NCBI GenBank assembly: GCA_016868315.1
Contig: VGHE01000007.1
Location: forward strand, 122,058 to 186,057
Direction: 5' to 3'
DNA: 64,000 nt
Origin: Betaproteobacteria bacterium
GTDB taxonomy: Bacteria > Bdellovibrionota_B > Oligoflexia > Silvanigrellales > Silvanigrellaceae
The position numbers and the translations under genes were made by a program. The notes beneath the pieces are model-generated. The model saw only the letters and a list, made by a program, of their open reading frames with translations, did not search any database and was not told the origin of the DNA. Positions 27,530-35,195 of the stretch are shown in pieces (the first letter of the stretch is position 1; every line of letters begins with the position of its first letter).

Positions 27530-28768
27530 TCATGTATTCAACGGTGGCTGTGCAGACTCGTGCTCATTGCCTTGAGCCTCTGCAGGCTGCCCTTGAATGC
27601 CATCACGTCTTCCACCATGCCGGTTTGCACCGCCTCCACGGCGTCCACGTCGGCGCGAGCGGCGTGGCTGCTGACCTGCGTCCCCTGCGTTCTGAGAGCT
27701 TGCATTCCAGCGCTGTTGCCCCGTGCCACCGCGGCCTCTTTCTCCCTGGCGGGAGCGGTTTTCTCGTGGTTGAGTATCATCTGCTGAACGCGGTGGGCGG
27801 TTGGTTGAATAAATAATGAGTTTTCGATTGTCACCCACACCGACACTCTTGGTGGCGATGCCTTCCATATTTTCGAGTGCCAGGTGAATTACGCGGCGCT
27901 CCTGGCTGCTCTTCGAACTCAAGGTGATCGTTTTGCCGTTCTCTTTGACTTTCGTTGCGACATCGAGTGCCATCGCGCGGAGCTTGTCTTCACGGTCTTG
28001 AGCCGCTCTTCCCGAGTTCAGTGTGACGCGTCCAGAGACATCACCGAAGCGTTTCTGAGCTATGCGTTTGAAAAGATGTTCAAATGCGCACGAGAGGCGG
28101 TCGCTGCGCACAAGGAGTTCCTCAAGTTGAGGAGCTTCGACAGTGACAACAACCTCTTCCTCGTTGAGGAAGTCGAGATTTGGGTTCTGCTGAATTCCAG
28201 GATCGAATCCTTGTGCGAACTGCTGTGCAAGCTCGATGAGCAGAGTTTTGGACTCTTGAGAGTTGAGTGCGCTTCTTGGTCGGTTGGCACGCTCAGAAAG
28301 AGCCTCTTCTGTTTCCAGACGCATATCGTGAGTCCGTTTGCTCTGGGGTTGATTCTGAGCGCCGCTGCGGCGGTTGTTGCTTTGGCGTGGCTCAGGCGCA
28401 GATGCATTTGCACGGCTGTCCCGATCCTGGCGTGCTGGTGCGCGCTTGTTGCCAGCATCGCGCTCGTTGCGTTTTGGGTTTCTATCTTTGTTGTTCGGCT
28501 GCCGCTCTCGAGGTTGTGGTCTATCGGATGATTCGGTGGTGCCGGACATGGCCTGACGCACAGCTTCGCGCGCTGCGGCTTGGACATCATTTTTGTTGTC
28601 GACCCAAGCTTCAAGACGCACACCACGCGCAAAGAGCTTCGAAAAGAGCCCGCCACTCGCCTGGGGCAGGATGTTGTACGAGAGAAGATTTACATCTGTT
28701 CCGAACGCGCGGGCAGCTGCTGCAAGCGCCTCGTCGAGAGTTTTGCCATTAAATTCTTGTTTGCTCAT
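27530..28768 (-). CDS. jag: Jag/KhpB RNA-binding protein with long Arg-rich linker and RGG tail
   Basis: 412 residues, about twice a typical Jag. Order: an N-terminal Jag-N domain (about 1-52, FNGKTLDEALAAAARAFG); a long disordered linker rich in Arg, Asn, Gln and Pro (about 65-175); a KH-like domain (about 205-240, VVVTVEAPQLEELLVRSD); and an R3H domain (about 255-320, RRVIHLALENMEGIATKSVG). The last 85 residues are another disordered tail with repeated RG/RGG units (GERGRGG, RRRGRRGGG, HGGRRDG). Family members bind RNA and, with KhpA, affect cell elongation and division. The linker and tail are the odd part: they resemble eukaryotic RGG boxes. Confidence 0.9.
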   Translation of the reverse strand: MSKQEFNGKTLDEALAAAARAFGTDVNLLSYNILPQASGGLFSKLFARGVRLEAWVDNKNDVQAAAREAVRQAMSGTTESSDRPQPRERQPNNKDRNPKRNERDAGNKRAPARQDRDSRANASAPEPRQSNNRRSGAQNQPQSKRTHDMRLETEEALSERANRPRSALNSQESKTLLIELAQQFAQGFDPGIQQNPNLDFLNEEEVVVTVEAPQLEELLVRSDRLSCAFEHLFKRIAQKRFGDVSGRVTLNSGRAAQDREDKLRAMALDVATKVKENGKTITLSSKSSQERRVIHLALENMEGIATKSVGVGDNRKLIIYSTNRPPRSADDTQPRENRSRQGERGRGGTGQQRWNASSQNAGDAGQQPRRSRRRGRRGGGANRHGGRRDGIQGQPAEAQGNEHESAQPPLNT

Positions 28769-28838
28769 TAAAATGCTCCACAGTTAGGCGGACTTCGCTC
28801 CAAGGACTTCCGCGTCAGGATGCAGGTTTTACTGGTAG

Positions 28839-30515
28839 TTACGCATCCTTGTATTTCTTCATCATGTACTGCTGCTGTGCGAGCGACAGCACTGTGTTCG
28901 TAATAATATAGAGAACAAGCCCCGATGGGTAGGCCAGCATGAATACCGCAAAAATGACTGGGAGCCATTGCATCATTTTTTGTTGGGCTGGATCCATAGA
29001 GGTGGGCATGGGTGTAAGTTTTTGTTGCACATACATCAATGCTGCCATGATCACAGGTGTGACATACATTGGGTCTTTCGCCGTCAAATCGGTCAGCCAA
29101 CCCGCAAATGGAGCATGGCGTAGCTCAAAGGTATGCAACAAGACTGCGTTGAGGCCAAAAAAGATGGGCAACTGTGGCAGAATCGGCAAGCAACCGCTCA
29201 TTGGATTGACCCCTTTCTGCGCCATAATTGCCATCATTTCTTTCTGCTGTGCTTGCCTGTCGTCTTTGTATTTTTCTTTCAACGCATTCAGCTCGGGTTG
29301 GATTTTCTGCATCTTTTTTCCAGCCACGAATGCTTTTTCGGTCAGCGGGTAAAGAATAATTTTCAGAACGATGGTCAGCACAATAATGGCCATACCCCAG
29401 TTGCCCAGAAGGCTATTGCACCACCTGAGGAAGTAATAAAGCGGCCAGGCAATGACCGAGAAAAAACCGTAGTCGATGTTCTTTTGCAGGTTGCTTCCAT
29501 CGAAAGTTTCCAGAGCCGATTTAGATTTCGGCCCTGCAAAGAAATCGAAACTGAGGGTCTGTGCCGCGCCGGGCTGGAGGTTGTCGATTTGTGTGGAGAG
29601 CATGACTTCATAAAGTGTTCTGTCGGGCACAGAAGTTGCCGTGGCAGCGGAATTGAAGCCTGTGCGCGTCACGCTGAAGTCAAACATTGTTTGTGATTTG
29701 GGAAGCAGAGCCAGCGAAAAATAAAGCGAGTTGCCAGCAACCCACTTGGGCAAGAAACCTTTCTTTTCAAGCAAGACTTCTTTTGTCGGGCTCTCTTCGA
29801 AAGGAAGTTTTTCGCGCGTCACCTCATCGTCTGCAAAAAAGGTTGCATCGCGGTATTCGAGCGGTACAGAGCCAAAAAGGTCGCCTGCGCCACGCAGTTC
29901 CGAGACTCCCCCCAGATCCACTGATACGGGACCACTCCATGGTGTAGTTCCGTTGTTCTTCACAGTGATGGTGAATTCGCCTGTGTAGGGCTTGTTGAGG
30001 TTGAGTGTTTTAACGACTCCAAGATTGTCGGAGGTCTGCGTCAGGGTTGCTGCGCCAGCTCCTGCAACGACGATGTTCGCGGCCACGTCGCGCAAATCTT
30101 TTCCGCCGACGCGCACAGCCAGAGCACGGCAGGGGAAATGACCACCTGTCACATGAGCATTGTCTGTCGATTTAGAATTTTCTTTGAAGCCCTTGAGCTG
30201 CACGTGCTCGATACATGCGCCCGTGCGGCTGAAACGTACCATCATGTCGTCACGGTCGAGAACCATTTGTTCAGTGCTGGTCAGCGTTGCTGTGGGCTGC
30301 TGTTGCAACGCTTCTTGAGACGTAGGCGTCGGAGCAGCTGCGGCACTCTCAGGTGTAGCTGTTGCTGCTGCAGGCTGACTCGGGGCTGCCGGTGTTGCGG
30401 AGGAATTTGTTTCTTGGGCTTGAGAGCGAATCGGTAACAGAACGCCACTCAAAACAATTGAAACGATAAGATTCTTGAAATTTGTAGAGCGTTGCAGAGT
30501 GAGACTATTGAGCAC
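28839..30515 (-). CDS. yidC: Membrane protein insertase YidC
   Basis: 558 residues from the GTG at 30515. An N-terminal signal-anchor (NLIVSIVLSGVLLPI) and an Ala/Pro/Gln linker lead to the periplasmic beta domain (about 90-340). The conserved five-helix insertase core follows (about 345-545) with MQKIQPELNALKEKYKDD, NPMSGCLPILPQLPIFFGL and YPSGLVLYIITNTVLS. It inserts and folds inner membrane proteins, alone or with SecYEG. GTG 30515 has AGGAAAA upstream and overlaps the yidD end by 11 bp. The alternative ATG 30575 lies deeper in yidD and has its GGAGG too far away. It is followed after 70 bp by jag. Confidence 0.95.
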   Translation of the reverse strand: MLNSLTLQRSTNFKNLIVSIVLSGVLLPIRSQAQETNSSATPAAPSQPAAATATPESAAAAPTPTSQEALQQQPTATLTSTEQMVLDRDDMMVRFSRTGACIEHVQLKGFKENSKSTDNAHVTGGHFPCRALAVRVGGKDLRDVAANIVVAGAGAATLTQTSDNLGVVKTLNLNKPYTGEFTITVKNNGTTPWSGPVSVDLGGVSELRGAGDLFGSVPLEYRDATFFADDEVTREKLPFEESPTKEVLLEKKGFLPKWVAGNSLYFSLALLPKSQTMFDFSVTRTGFNSAATATSVPDRTLYEVMLSTQIDNLQPGAAQTLSFDFFAGPKSKSALETFDGSNLQKNIDYGFFSVIAWPLYYFLRWCNSLLGNWGMAIIVLTIVLKIILYPLTEKAFVAGKKMQKIQPELNALKEKYKDDRQAQQKEMMAIMAQKGVNPMSGCLPILPQLPIFFGLNAVLLHTFELRHAPFAGWLTDLTAKDPMYVTPVIMAALMYVQQKLTPMPTSMDPAQQKMMQWLPVIFAVFMLAYPSGLVLYIITNTVLSLAQQQYMMKKYKDA

Positions 30516-30813
30516 GGATGATTTTCCTGCAGGTTGAGGGATTTTGCGTTGACGCCTCAGCGGGGTCGTCGCCATAGGGGAAGTCCAATCCTCCGGGATG
30601 CCACGGGTGACACTTGCACAAACGCACGGCTGTTCTGGCTCCTCCAACCAAGAGTCCTTGTCGCCGGATACACAAGTGGGCGTATTCAGAGCAGGTTGGA
30701 TAGAACCGGCACCTTGGGCCGAGCGCTGGAGAGATACACCGTTGGTAAATGCGGATCAAGCCGAGCACCAACAGCGCTGGAAATGAGCTCAATGCTTTAT
30801 AAAACTCTTTCAT
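30505..30813 (-). CDS. yidD: Membrane protein insertion efficiency factor YidD
   Basis: 102 residues. It has an N-terminal hydrophobic/amphipathic helix (ALLVLGLIRIYQRCISP) and the family core CRFYPTCSEYAHLCI, then CKCHPWHPGG. The C-terminal 30 residues beyond the core are longer than usual and lie partly over the yidC start. ATG 30813 begins 2 bp from the rnpA stop with AAAGGAT upstream; the frame is open to 30924 inside rnpA. YidD sits at the inner face of the membrane and aids YidC-dependent insertion. Confidence 0.92.
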   Translation of the reverse strand: MKEFYKALSSFPALLVLGLIRIYQRCISPALGPRCRFYPTCSEYAHLCIRRQGLLVGGARTAVRLCKCHPWHPGGLDFPYGDDPAEASTQNPSTCRKIIRAQ

Positions 30814-30814
30814 T

Positions 30815-31210
30815 TTAAATCCTTTCAGTCCTCGCCAGTTCATCGAGCAGCTTTTTGAATGCCGATAGAATCTGCCTTTGGAGTTCCTCGAAGGAGGCAT
30901 TCTGCATCTCTCGGTGGCTGACAATCAGGAGCTTCAAGCTGACCTGTCCATCGGGCTTCAGTGGGCTCAAGCCCGGTTCGCTCTGTAAAACCCGCGCAGC
31001 GTTGCGCAAGCGGCGCTTGACTCTGTTTCTCATGGTGGCCAGTTTTGAAACCTGTTTTTTGGAGGCAACGATACCCAGCTCGAGGACGTGGGGAGTCTCC
31101 TGGGAGAGTTGGGGCGTTCTTTTTGCTTCAAGACAGAGCATTAACAGCGAGCCAGAGCGTGAACGCGCAATGGCTTCGTGTCTTGACTTCCGTCCGCCGG
31201 AGCGCGCCAT
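30815..31210 (-). CDS. rnpA: Ribonuclease P protein component
   Basis: 131 residues from ATG 31210 (AGGT upstream). The frame also has a Met at 31288. The RNR signature KLATMRNRVKRRLRNAAR (about 65-82) that contacts RNase P RNA is present, preceded by ELGIVASKKQ. RnpA helps the catalytic RNA trim tRNA 5' leaders. It heads an rnpA-yidD-yidC-jag-mnmE operon. The usual upstream neighbour rpmH (L34) is missing: the next gene upstream is a divergent FecR-domain gene. Confidence 0.92.
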   Translation of the reverse strand: MARSGGRKSRHEAIARSRSGSLLMLCLEAKRTPQLSQETPHVLELGIVASKKQVSKLATMRNRVKRRLRNAARVLQSEPGLSPLKPDGQVSLKLLIVSHREMQNASFEELQRQILSAFKKLLDELARTERI

Positions 31211-31356
31211 GGGGCGCACCTGAATGTGAGCAGCCAAAATAATTACCTTCAGTTCCGGTTGCTTGAGCTTGTTATTCGCGTCCACCATTCAAATTCCTGA
31301 CGGTTTCTCAATCAGGCGATGGAAGGGGCCGAACATTCCCACAGGAGGCTATCTTG

Positions 31357-32511
31357 ATGTTTGGCAGCGCTGTCAATCCTATACGGCTCGCCCTGTGCGC
31401 CGGCGTTCTGATTTCTCCGGGATTTGCGACCGGCGCGGCAGCAGAGGTTTTGCTTGGTAAGGTCACAGCTGTGACGGGCAAGGCTGAGATCGTCCTCACC
31501 AGCGGTCGGAAATCGGCCGCAGTGGGTATGGAGTTAAAAGAATCCGACCTTATCGAGACAGGCGCTGGCGGAGCCATCCAGGTGCGCTTCGCTGATGGCA
31601 GTTCGTTTACTGTCTATGAAAAGTCGAGCATCAAGATCGATCAATATCGCGTCGCACCGCAGAACCGCAACGTGATTGATTCCGCTGTTGACATCTTGCA
31701 TGGCAAGCTTCGGTTCTTCGTCAATCCCGATACGAAGAAGAAGAAAAATGCTAAATTCAAGACAAAGTCCGCTGTTATGGGCATTCGCGGCACCAGCGGT
31801 GTCATCGATGCGGCTAACCCAAATCAAACGCAGCTCCTGGTTCTCAGCGGGAAGGTCGAGGTCACGAACCCCAGATTCCCTGCTCGTCCGGTTTTTGTTG
31901 GAGCGAACCTGATGACCAGCATCCCAGCGGCGGCCGTTCCATCGCAACCGGTTCAGGTGTCCGGCGATTTCTTGAAAGCCTTCGTTCCCGAAACACCAAA
32001 ATCAGCTGGATTTTCTGATGACAGTGCTACAGCGGCCTCCGCCTTTGGTGGAACTTCACCCGTTGAAGGTCAGAAGCCGAAGTCTGACGAGGAAAAACCT
32101 CCCGCATCCGAACCCCAGCCGAAGAAAGATCCCGAACCGTCCTCAACACAAAAAGACGGAGGCAGCCAACGCGGTAAAACTCTTTTCGCTCCGGGAGGAG
32201 AGGTCATTCGACCAGCTGCAGAGTCAGGTGGGATAGAGTCCTCGCTTTCCTCGGCCGCACAAGGAAATTCAGGCACGGCAAAGCAAGGCAAACCAACAGC
32301 TGGCGCGGCTGAAAATACACCGGTGGAGAGAAAATCCTCTGAGAAGGTACCTGCGGTCGATGTGCTGCGACAGGTTGATAAAACCACGACTCAAATTAAA
32401 TCGACTGTTGAAACTGTCGAGAGAAATGTGCAGCAGACGATTCAGGTCATTGCTACTCCCGCACCAGCACCTCAGAAAATCAAGGTCAAGATAAACTTGC
32501 CCGGGAATTAA
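31357..32511 (+). CDS. Secreted FecR-domain protein
   Basis: 384 residues. The signal peptide (IRLALCAGVLISPGFATGAAA, cleavage about 28-30) is followed by a FecR domain (about 30-185). That domain has the typical GKVTAVTGKAEIVLTSGR start, the ETGAGGAIQVRFADGSS turn and the MGIRGTSGVI segment. The C-terminal half is Pro/Ser/Glu-rich and disordered, ending in a helix with DKTTTQIKSTVETVERNVQQ. There is no TonB-receptor or sigma factor neighbour, so this is the free-standing periplasmic/outer-membrane type, not the FecIR regulator. ATG 31357 has AGGAGG eight bases upstream. It converges with the next gene, 5 bp apart. Confidence 0.85.
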   Translation: MFGSAVNPIRLALCAGVLISPGFATGAAAEVLLGKVTAVTGKAEIVLTSGRKSAAVGMELKESDLIETGAGGAIQVRFADGSSFTVYEKSSIKIDQYRVAPQNRNVIDSAVDILHGKLRFFVNPDTKKKKNAKFKTKSAVMGIRGTSGVIDAANPNQTQLLVLSGKVEVTNPRFPARPVFVGANLMTSIPAAAVPSQPVQVSGDFLKAFVPETPKSAGFSDDSATAASAFGGTSPVEGQKPKSDEEKPPASEPQPKKDPEPSSTQKDGGSQRGKTLFAPGGEVIRPAAESGGIESSLSSAAQGNSGTAKQGKPTAGAAENTPVERKSSEKVPAVDVLRQVDKTTTQIKSTVETVERNVQQTIQVIATPAPAPQKIKVKINLPGN

Positions 32512-32516
32512 TGTTC

Positions 32517-33545
32517 TTATTTTTGCTTGTCTCGACGTGATAAATTCAGTTGCTGAGTTTGTGGAAGACGGGTGATGATGACCTTCCTCTTCGTTGGCCA
32601 TGAGATGCGTTTTTGCAGCACCTGATTCTCTTCCGTAATCACGGTCAACTCGATTTTGTTATTTTTACTCTCGCGTTGTTGCGGTGTAGCTCGATAAATT
32701 CCGGATGTCAGCTTCGCTTTCCAAAGCTGCAGCGGCATGTTTTCAAGATAAACCCGCACTTTTTGGTTACCGTGTCGAACCACAAAGACTGTTTCTGTAT
32801 TGCCCACTTTCTTTTCGAGTTGGGGGTTTTCGTAACCTCTAATTTCACTGAGCCAGGTCTCTGCTTCTTTTTCGATATTGGGAAACTGGTTCACCAAAAA
32901 CGAAAAGTGCTCGCCGTTGGCGCGCTCCCTGGCGCACTCATGCACTGCTGGAGCATCTTGAAGAGTCGTGCATGCGAGTTTGATTCGTTCACCGAGTGGC
33001 ATGCTGTCTGCTGCCTTCTTCAGATTCTGAACAAGAGTGTTCTTGAGAGTTTCGTCAAGTTTCAGAGCGGTGAAGTCAAAAGCAATCCATTCTGGACGAG
33101 GTGTGGGTTTGTTCACAAGTGACGTGGAGTCTGAGTTGTGCGAAGACAACAACGTGGCATTGCCTTCGTGCACTTCGGCGAGGTCAAAAAAGGTGGTGGC
33201 TTGGTAAACGTTAGACCGAGGTATCAGAAGATCGCGCCGCATTTTGAAGGCGATTCCCTCAGCCTGAAGGATGACCGATTTTCCACTCTTCAACATGACA
33301 CGGCTTTCGAACACGCCGTCAGCGTTGGTTGTGCCGAGCACAATTTGTTCAGGATCAAATGCAGAAATTTTTGCGTTCTTTACCGCTCTTCCACCGGTAC
33401 CGCGCACTGTCACCTTGAGCCTGACCTCTGTTTTTCCGGTGGTAACCACCCCCGACTCAAGCTGATAGCGTTTGATAAGAAATCCGACCGAGGCTGATGC
33501 CAAGCCCATCACAACAAGACCGATGTGTGTCCAGGTCAATTTCAT
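32517..33545 (-). CDS. Membrane-anchored protein with carboxypeptidase-regulatory-like domain
   Basis: 342 residues. An N-terminal membrane anchor (HIGLVVMGLASASVGFLI, about 7-24) leaves the rest outside the cytoplasm. Residues about 40-125 look like an Ig-type 'regulatory-like' beta sandwich (LKVTVRGTGGRAVKNAKISAF, GTTNADGVFES). A helical domain with two cysteines follows (ACTTLQDAPAVHECARE, about 190-207), then a second beta-rich part ending in a basic tail. I do not recognise the full family. The start ATG has GGGGAGG upstream, and that site lies in the loop of a 9-bp hairpin. Confidence 0.7.
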   Translation of the reverse strand: MKLTWTHIGLVVMGLASASVGFLIKRYQLESGVVTTGKTEVRLKVTVRGTGGRAVKNAKISAFDPEQIVLGTTNADGVFESRVMLKSGKSVILQAEGIAFKMRRDLLIPRSNVYQATTFFDLAEVHEGNATLLSSHNSDSTSLVNKPTPRPEWIAFDFTALKLDETLKNTLVQNLKKAADSMPLGERIKLACTTLQDAPAVHECARERANGEHFSFLVNQFPNIEKEAETWLSEIRGYENPQLEKKVGNTETVFVVRHGNQKVRVYLENMPLQLWKAKLTSGIYRATPQQRESKNNKIELTVITEENQVLQKRISWPTKRKVIITRLPQTQQLNLSRRDKQK

Positions 33546-33548
33546 GGT

Positions 33549-33583
33549 GCATCTGCCTCCCCTGACCTGATTTTGGCAGATGC
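33549..33583 (-). promoter_or_regulatory. Perfect hairpin presenting the ribosome binding site of the 33545 gene
   Basis: On the minus strand, GCATCTGCC (33583-33575) pairs perfectly with GGCAGATGC (33557-33549), leaving a 17-nt loop that begins AAAATCAGG. The GGGGAGG ribosome binding site spans the loop and the base of the 3' arm. The start codon follows 3 bases later. A perfect 12-bp palindrome, CTGCATATGCAG, lies at 33586-33597, just upstream. Confidence 0.5.
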
Positions 33584-33638
33584 TTCTGCATATGCAGTGG
33601 TAAAAATTTGCAGCTTTTTTTTGAGCGGAACGATTTTG

Positions 33639-33956
33639 CTACACTCTGGGAATTAATTTCCAGAGTCTACGCTCTGGGCAGTAGGCAATGCATATGCTGC
33701 TTCTATGCTTGTTTAGGAAATGCTTGGCTCTTTGGAGTTGCTTTTTGGTTGTTTCGCGTCGGGCAGTCGAGAGCCAGCCCACGTGGTCGGAGTGCCTGAC
33801 TTCCCCTTGAAGCAGGTTTGTGAGATCCGGGAGGCGGAGCCCTCGGGGACTGCGAACCAAGCAGTGCAGCAGAGTGAGTGTGCGTTTGGGAATGCGCTGC
33901 GGAACGGCATCGATAAGTTCTGTCATTGGAATGAGCTCTTGGTATTCAGATTTCAT
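33639..33956 (-). CDS. Possible small winged-helix DNA-binding protein
   Basis: 105 residues. RTLTLLHCLVRSPRGLRLPD, ETTKKQLQRAKHFLNKH and the final RRLWKLI look like the helices and wing of a winged-helix domain. It fills an otherwise empty 460-bp gap, and no better frame exists on the other strand. The start is uncertain: GGAGG is 13 bases before ATG 33956, and a second Met at residue 11 (33926) is possible. A dyad, ACTCTGG-N10-CCAGAGT (33643-33666), covers its last codons. No homologue comes to mind, so this is a tentative gene. Confidence 0.45.
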   Translation of the reverse strand: MKSEYQELIPMTELIDAVPQRIPKRTLTLLHCLVRSPRGLRLPDLTNLLQGEVRHSDHVGWLSTARRETTKKQLQRAKHFLNKHRSSICIAYCPERRLWKLIPRV

Positions 33957-34067
33957 TGCGGGAATTCATCCTCCAGCCGCACTCTCTGCAAGAGTGATGC
34001 CAACGTCAAAATGTCGCAGGGCAAGCGTGACCCTCCTCCTGCGCCTCAGATCTGCGAGACTGCCTGC

Positions 34068-35195
34068 ATGATGACAAACCATTCCATAGACTTCAGACAA
34101 TTGGCTGAGTGGCAGGAGAGTGCGACTCGAAACCGGGCGCTGATTCGTGTGCTTCAGGAATCTGCACAGGAGACTCTCGCAGGAAAGGTCACGCCCTTAG
34201 CTGCGGCGTTTCATGAAGCCTCGGTTGCGGCTGTATATCAGCAATTTGGTTTCTCCGTGTTTTCTCCGGAGTCTCGGCGATTGCTGGCTATTTCCCAATC
34301 TCGACACACCCGAATCGCGAGCCATACCATCCTCGACTGGCTGGATCAGGCTGCATATCAACAGCTGGCCGATTTCCATGTGCTCAGGTATCTCGACGCT
34401 GAGCCAGACTGGCTGGAACTCAGCCACACCTTCTGCGTTTCAGTCATCAAACGGATCGTTGTGTGTCGTCCGCAGGAGTGGCAGGCCGTAGGACTAGAGC
34501 ATTACCCGCGTGAGCTACTCGAAATGTTGCTCAGAGTGGCGGATTTGCAAATGCTCGGAATGCGGCAACAGGCAGAAATCCTGCCAGGCTTCGAGATGCT
34601 TCTGCGGGCGCAGGGCGATCACCCTCTGCTCAGCGAATTGCTTCAATCGTCGCTTGAACAATGGGGTCACGCTATCGATCTGGTGCTGGCGCGTGTTGCA
34701 CAAGAGCCCCTATCTCTGCTTGCTTGGCGTCTTGAGGCGTTCACAACCGAGAGGCAGTTGCAGAATGATGCACGTCTCGCGGTGCAGACCGTTTCACCTG
34801 AAGAAGTTGAATCGACCGCTCTCAAAGTCATTGTGATGATCGCGGCGCTTTCCGGATTCGAGTTTGGCCAGGAAAAGGCTGTTGTTGCCGAAACACCTGT
34901 GACTTTTTCGCACCTGACAAAGGCGCTTGAAGGCTTCGTTGCGCTGCAGACAGAGCCAGCACGCATGGCTGCTCTGCTGCTTAATTGTGGAGTGTCTCGT
35001 CACAAGTTGATTCAAGAAATCGAAATGACGCTTGCCGTGGGCGAACAGTTGGGCGTTTTCAAATGGGTGACTCTCGCGAAGAACCAGAAGGCAGTGTTGC
35101 TCACATCGCTTGCGATGCAGGTCATCGAGCCTTACCGGGAGTTAATCGAGTCATCCTTTGGGCGAGGCGAACCTCATTCGCACGTTCCCTGCTGA
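34068..35195 (+). CDS. Unknown all-helical 375-residue protein
   Basis: Almost entirely helical, soluble and without a signal peptide. It has many Leu/Gln/Glu-rich helices (QLAEWQESATRNRALIRVLQ; LLEMLLRVADLQMLGMRQQ; KLIQEIEMTLAVGEQLGV), so it may be a helical repeat or adaptor protein. I recognise no motif. Start uncertain: ATG 34068 or 34071 opens the helical part with only a weak GAG upstream, and ATG 34011 is an in-frame alternative. Residues encoded before 34011 are not protein-like. Its 3' end overlaps the convergent outer-membrane protein gene by 22 bp. Confidence 0.62.
   Translation: MMTNHSIDFRQLAEWQESATRNRALIRVLQESAQETLAGKVTPLAAAFHEASVAAVYQQFGFSVFSPESRRLLAISQSRHTRIASHTILDWLDQAAYQQLADFHVLRYLDAEPDWLELSHTFCVSVIKRIVVCRPQEWQAVGLEHYPRELLEMLLRVADLQMLGMRQQAEILPGFEMLLRAQGDHPLLSELLQSSLEQWGHAIDLVLARVAQEPLSLLAWRLEAFTTERQLQNDARLAVQTVSPEEVESTALKVIVMIAALSGFEFGQEKAVVAETPVTFSHLTKALEGFVALQTEPARMAALLLNCGVSRHKLIQEIEMTLAVGEQLGVFKWVTLAKNQKAVLLTSLAMQVIEPYRELIESSFGRGEPHSHVPC

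Noticed and set aside
33720-34010. Upstream part of the open frame leading into the 34068 gene
   Set aside because: Composition is unlike a protein, no ribosome binding site is visible, and it is antisense to the more plausible winged-helix frame.
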